A DNA stretch of 64,000 nt from Acanthamoeba lenticulata (taxonomy: Eukaryota; Discosea; Longamoebia; Acanthamoebidae): the NCBI GenBank assembly GCA_002179805.1, contig NAVB01000311.1:1-64000 (forward strand). Direction: 5' to 3'. The notes under the pieces were generated by a model. The model had not been told where the DNA came from, ran no database searches, and saw only the letters and a program-made list of their open reading frames with translations. Position numbers and translations under genes: made by a program. Shown here one piece after another: positions 61,996 through 64,000 of this stretch. Each line of letters opens with the position of its first letter. The stretch's first letter is position 1.

Positions 61996-62833
61996 ATGGC
62001 GCGAGCTAGGACTGGGTCGTTCTCTGAGCAAATGATGGACATGGAGGAAGTTCTCGTCTCCGAAGGCGCCATTGAGGCTCGCGTCCGCCAGCTCGCGGAA
62101 CAGATCAACAAGGAGTACAAGGGGAAGAGCATTGTTGTGATCGGCATTCTCAAGGGTTCCGTCATGTTCATGACCGACCTCGTGAAGCGGCTTCACGTGG
62201 ACGCCAAGATCGAATTCATGGTTCTCCACCATCATCTCGCGCCGGCAATTCAATTCCCCGATGTCCATTCTAATGGTTCTTTTCTCTGCAGGCAGTCTCT
62301 TCGTACGGCTCATCCACGGTCTCGTCCGGTGCTGTGAAGATCGTGATGGACACTCGTACTTCGATCGAGGGCCAGCACGTCCTGGTACGAGATTTCTACT
62401 TGAAAAATTGAAAATTGGAGGAGCCTCTGACGAAATGGTGGTCCATTAGGTGGTGGAGGACATCGTGGACAGCGGCTACACCATGCGCTACCTCAAGAAC
62501 CTCCTTCTCTCGCGCAAGCCCGCTTCCCTTGAGATTTGCGTGCTCCTCGAGAAGCCCTCGCGCTTGAAGGTGGCCCCGGAGGAACTGGGCATCAAGTACG
62601 TTGGTTTTGAGATTCCCGACAAGTGGGTCGTTGGTTACGGTACGACCGCTCTTCTTCTCTTTCTTTTTGATTTTGTCTTGTTGTTGTTGTTCCTTGTAGC
62701 TTAGAGCTTGTGGATTGTACAACGCACAGGCATGGACTATGACGAGCGCTACAGGTGCCTCCCCTTCATCGGCGTGCTGAAGCGGGCAGTCTACGATGCA
62801 ACCTACGGCCAAGAGCAGGCCACAACCAACTGA
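61996..62833 (+). CDS. HPRT: Hypoxanthine-guanine phosphoribosyltransferase
   Basis: HPRT salvages hypoxanthine and guanine by joining them to PRPP, in the cytosol. The start is [20 protein letters not shown]. Seen motifs: [20 protein letters not shown] (PPi loop), [20 protein letters not shown] (flexible loop SxxxG), [20 protein letters not shown] (PRPP loop VxEDIVDSGxT), [32 protein letters not shown] (purine-binding Lys and Phe) and [19 protein letters not shown]. Four exons with introns near 62222-62291, 62383-62450 and 62641-62728, all in phase. About 205 residues, normal length. Amoebae often depend on purine salvage (general knowledge). Confidence 0.95.
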
Positions 62834-63172
62834 GGCCTTCATCTCCTTCCCTTTCACGTCGTGTCGTTAGCGCCTTCAGTCCTGCGTGGTGTTGGTCATC
62901 AGAGGAAAAACATGTTCGCTTGTCCGTTGTGGCTAATAATTGCGAGTTTAATGTTGATAACCGGGACCAATGAAAAGAAAACTTGGGCTGTGCCCGTCGC
63001 CGCAGGAAACTTGCGCCCCCTTGCCGCAAGGGAGGCACTTGGCTGTGCTCCAGAGCGCGTGCCAACAGCTGACTTGGAAAGGAGGCCGGCCACCCTAGGG
63101 TACTGGTACAGCCCCTTGTCCCGCGGGCAGCCCAAATGGAGCACGCCATCGGGTTTTATTTAAACGCGGTTG
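62834..63172. other. Convergent intergenic region
   Basis: These 339 bases lie between the HPRT stop and the 3' end of the hydrolase on the opposite strand. No gene, repeat or RNA is seen; short frames lack support. Confidence 0.4.
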
Positions 63173-64000
63173 TCAACGAGTCCCACGGGTCCTGCGTGCA
63201 GCCCAGTAGGCTGCTTCCGAGAGGGTGACGTCAGCCTCTGGGAAGCAGTTGTAGAAGATCGGGTAGATGTGTTGCATGGCCTCTCCCACCTGGCCATTGC
63301 GAGAATGACATTCTTCGTTTCAGTCCTCTTTCGTTTTGGTGGAAGACGCGAGACGTACATGAAGGCACAAGTCGTGGTGTCCAGCCCGCTCAAGCACCTC
63401 TGCAAAGTCGAGCGTGTCGTCCTGGAGCAGCTCCGCCGTGCCCACGCTAACCATTGGTGATTTGACGGTTAGCTCCGAGGTCGTTTCATTCACTCGTGAG
63501 GCCTCTTCTAAAGTGCGTGCATGGTACCTCATGAAGAGCGGCGGAAGACGAGCGAGAGAATCGGGCGGGGCAAAGATCGGCGAGAACGCGGGTGCTCGGC
63601 GCAGGTCAACGTCTTCCACTCGTGTGCCTGGTACAAGGTTGTCAACTACGTTCCATTCGGTTGTCGGCCGCGGCCTTCGTGGTTGAGTGGGAATAGTACC
63701 TGTGGCCATGGCGGCCGAATGGAGCATGTGGCTTGGCGCCAGCATGGCGTCCGTGTCTTCGTTTCGCTCGTACGACGGCCGCATCAGCGCCAGGTCCGTC
63801 CGGGCGGAGAACGTGATCCCGCCCGCCGGGAGGAGGCCTTCTGCGTCGTTTTCATCGTTCTCGACCAGGGCCAGAAGCAGGACCAGCGCCAGCCCGCCGC
63901 CTGCGCTGTCCCCAGCGACGACGATGCGCGCCGGGGCGATGCCCAGCTTGCCCACCAGCCAGCGGTAGGCCAGCAGGGCGTCCTCGTTGGCGGCCGGCAG
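63173..64000 (-). CDS. Alpha/beta hydrolase, hormone-sensitive-lipase type (partial)
   Basis: HSL-type carboxylesterases/lipases cleave short acyl esters or neutral lipids. The window holds the C-terminal part; the gene continues past 64000. The piece reads ANEDALLAYRWLVGKLG, then IVVAGDSAGGGLALVLLLAL with the nucleophile elbow GDSAG, and ITFSARTDLALMRPSYERNE. Introns: ACA G|gtacta to accag (giving RVEDVDLRRAPAFSPIFAP), AG|gtacca to gttag (giving LFMSVGTAELLQDDT) and CAT|gtacgt to gccag (giving HVGEAMQHIYPIFYN). VGTAELLQDD supplies the acid Asp, and GHHDLCLH plus the next exon the catalytic His of the family. The end is EADVTLSEAAYWAARRTRGT, stop 63173. The oxyanion HGGG lies outside this window. 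Confidence 0.88.

Overview
This 64 kb window is nuclear DNA from a protist, very probably an Acanthamoeba-type amoebozoan. Coding sequence is GC-rich. Most genes carry many short introns of about 50-110 nt with GT[A/G]CG-type donors and CAG/TAG acceptors, while intergenic DNA is short and AT-rich. Gene content is eukaryotic (UPF2, INO80, EMG1, filamin, an EST1/SMG7-like protein, glycine-cleavage H protein with a mitochondrial leader) and includes bacterial-type enzymes of the kind often found in amoebae. The species call is inference from these traits; no database was searched. Coordinates of spliced genes span the first to the last coding base. Many splice sites were checked by hand for GT-AG and reading-frame continuity.

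Layout. 0-1.1 kb: tRNA-Glu(CUC) and weak coding signal. 1.1-7.3 kb (-): UPF2, divergent from a secreted Cys-rich protein (+, 7.4-8.8). Then on + a UIM/UBX protein (8.9-10.6) and a secreted acidic protein (10.7-12.0). 12.1-13.0 (-): glycine cleavage H protein, divergent from an F-box/WD40 protein (+, 13.1-15.6) with an apparent deletion in one blade. 16.0-17.4 (+): C2 domain with a Pro/Gln/Gly tail. 17.5-20.4 (-): EST1/SMG7-like. 20.6-22.8 (-): an intron-free filamin-type actin crosslinker. 23.0: tRNA-Ile(UAU). 23.3-25.0 (+): secreted LamG-like protein. 25.1-28.0 (-): a GFA/CENP-V-fold protein and a five-AT-hook protein. 28.4-29.6 (+): EMG1. 30.0-32.0 (+): PH-domain protein ending in CFCC. 32.1-39.1 (-): INO80 ATPase. 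39.7-40.8 (-): F-box/ankyrin-type repeat protein. 41.9-43.8 (-): a ubiquitin-like small protein and a sirtuin. 43.8-45.6 (+): LRR protein. 45.8-48.3 (-): vWA plus IFI44-like GTPase. 48.7-49.7 (+): coiled-coil protein. 49.9-52.2 (+): secreted serine beta-lactamase-family protein. 52.3-54.4 (-): low-complexity nuclear-looking protein. 54.4-56.3: the longest gene-poor stretch, with a TATA box inside a perfect inverted repeat. 56.3-59.3 (+): cobalamin-independent methionine synthase. 59.8-61.8 (-): a V-ATPase A-subunit paralogue without its P-loop. 62.0-62.8 (+): HPRT. 63.2-end (-): a partial HSL-type alpha/beta hydrolase.

The genes do not form operons. Two factors of nonsense-mediated decay (UPF2 and an EST1/SMG7-like protein) lie within 20 kb, and several pairs are head-to-head over 40-450 bp. 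The most unusual items are the vWA-IFI44-like GTPase, the P-loop-less V-ATPase A paralogue, the F-box/ankyrin array of a type known from giant viruses, and the inverted repeat around the metE-proximal TATA box.
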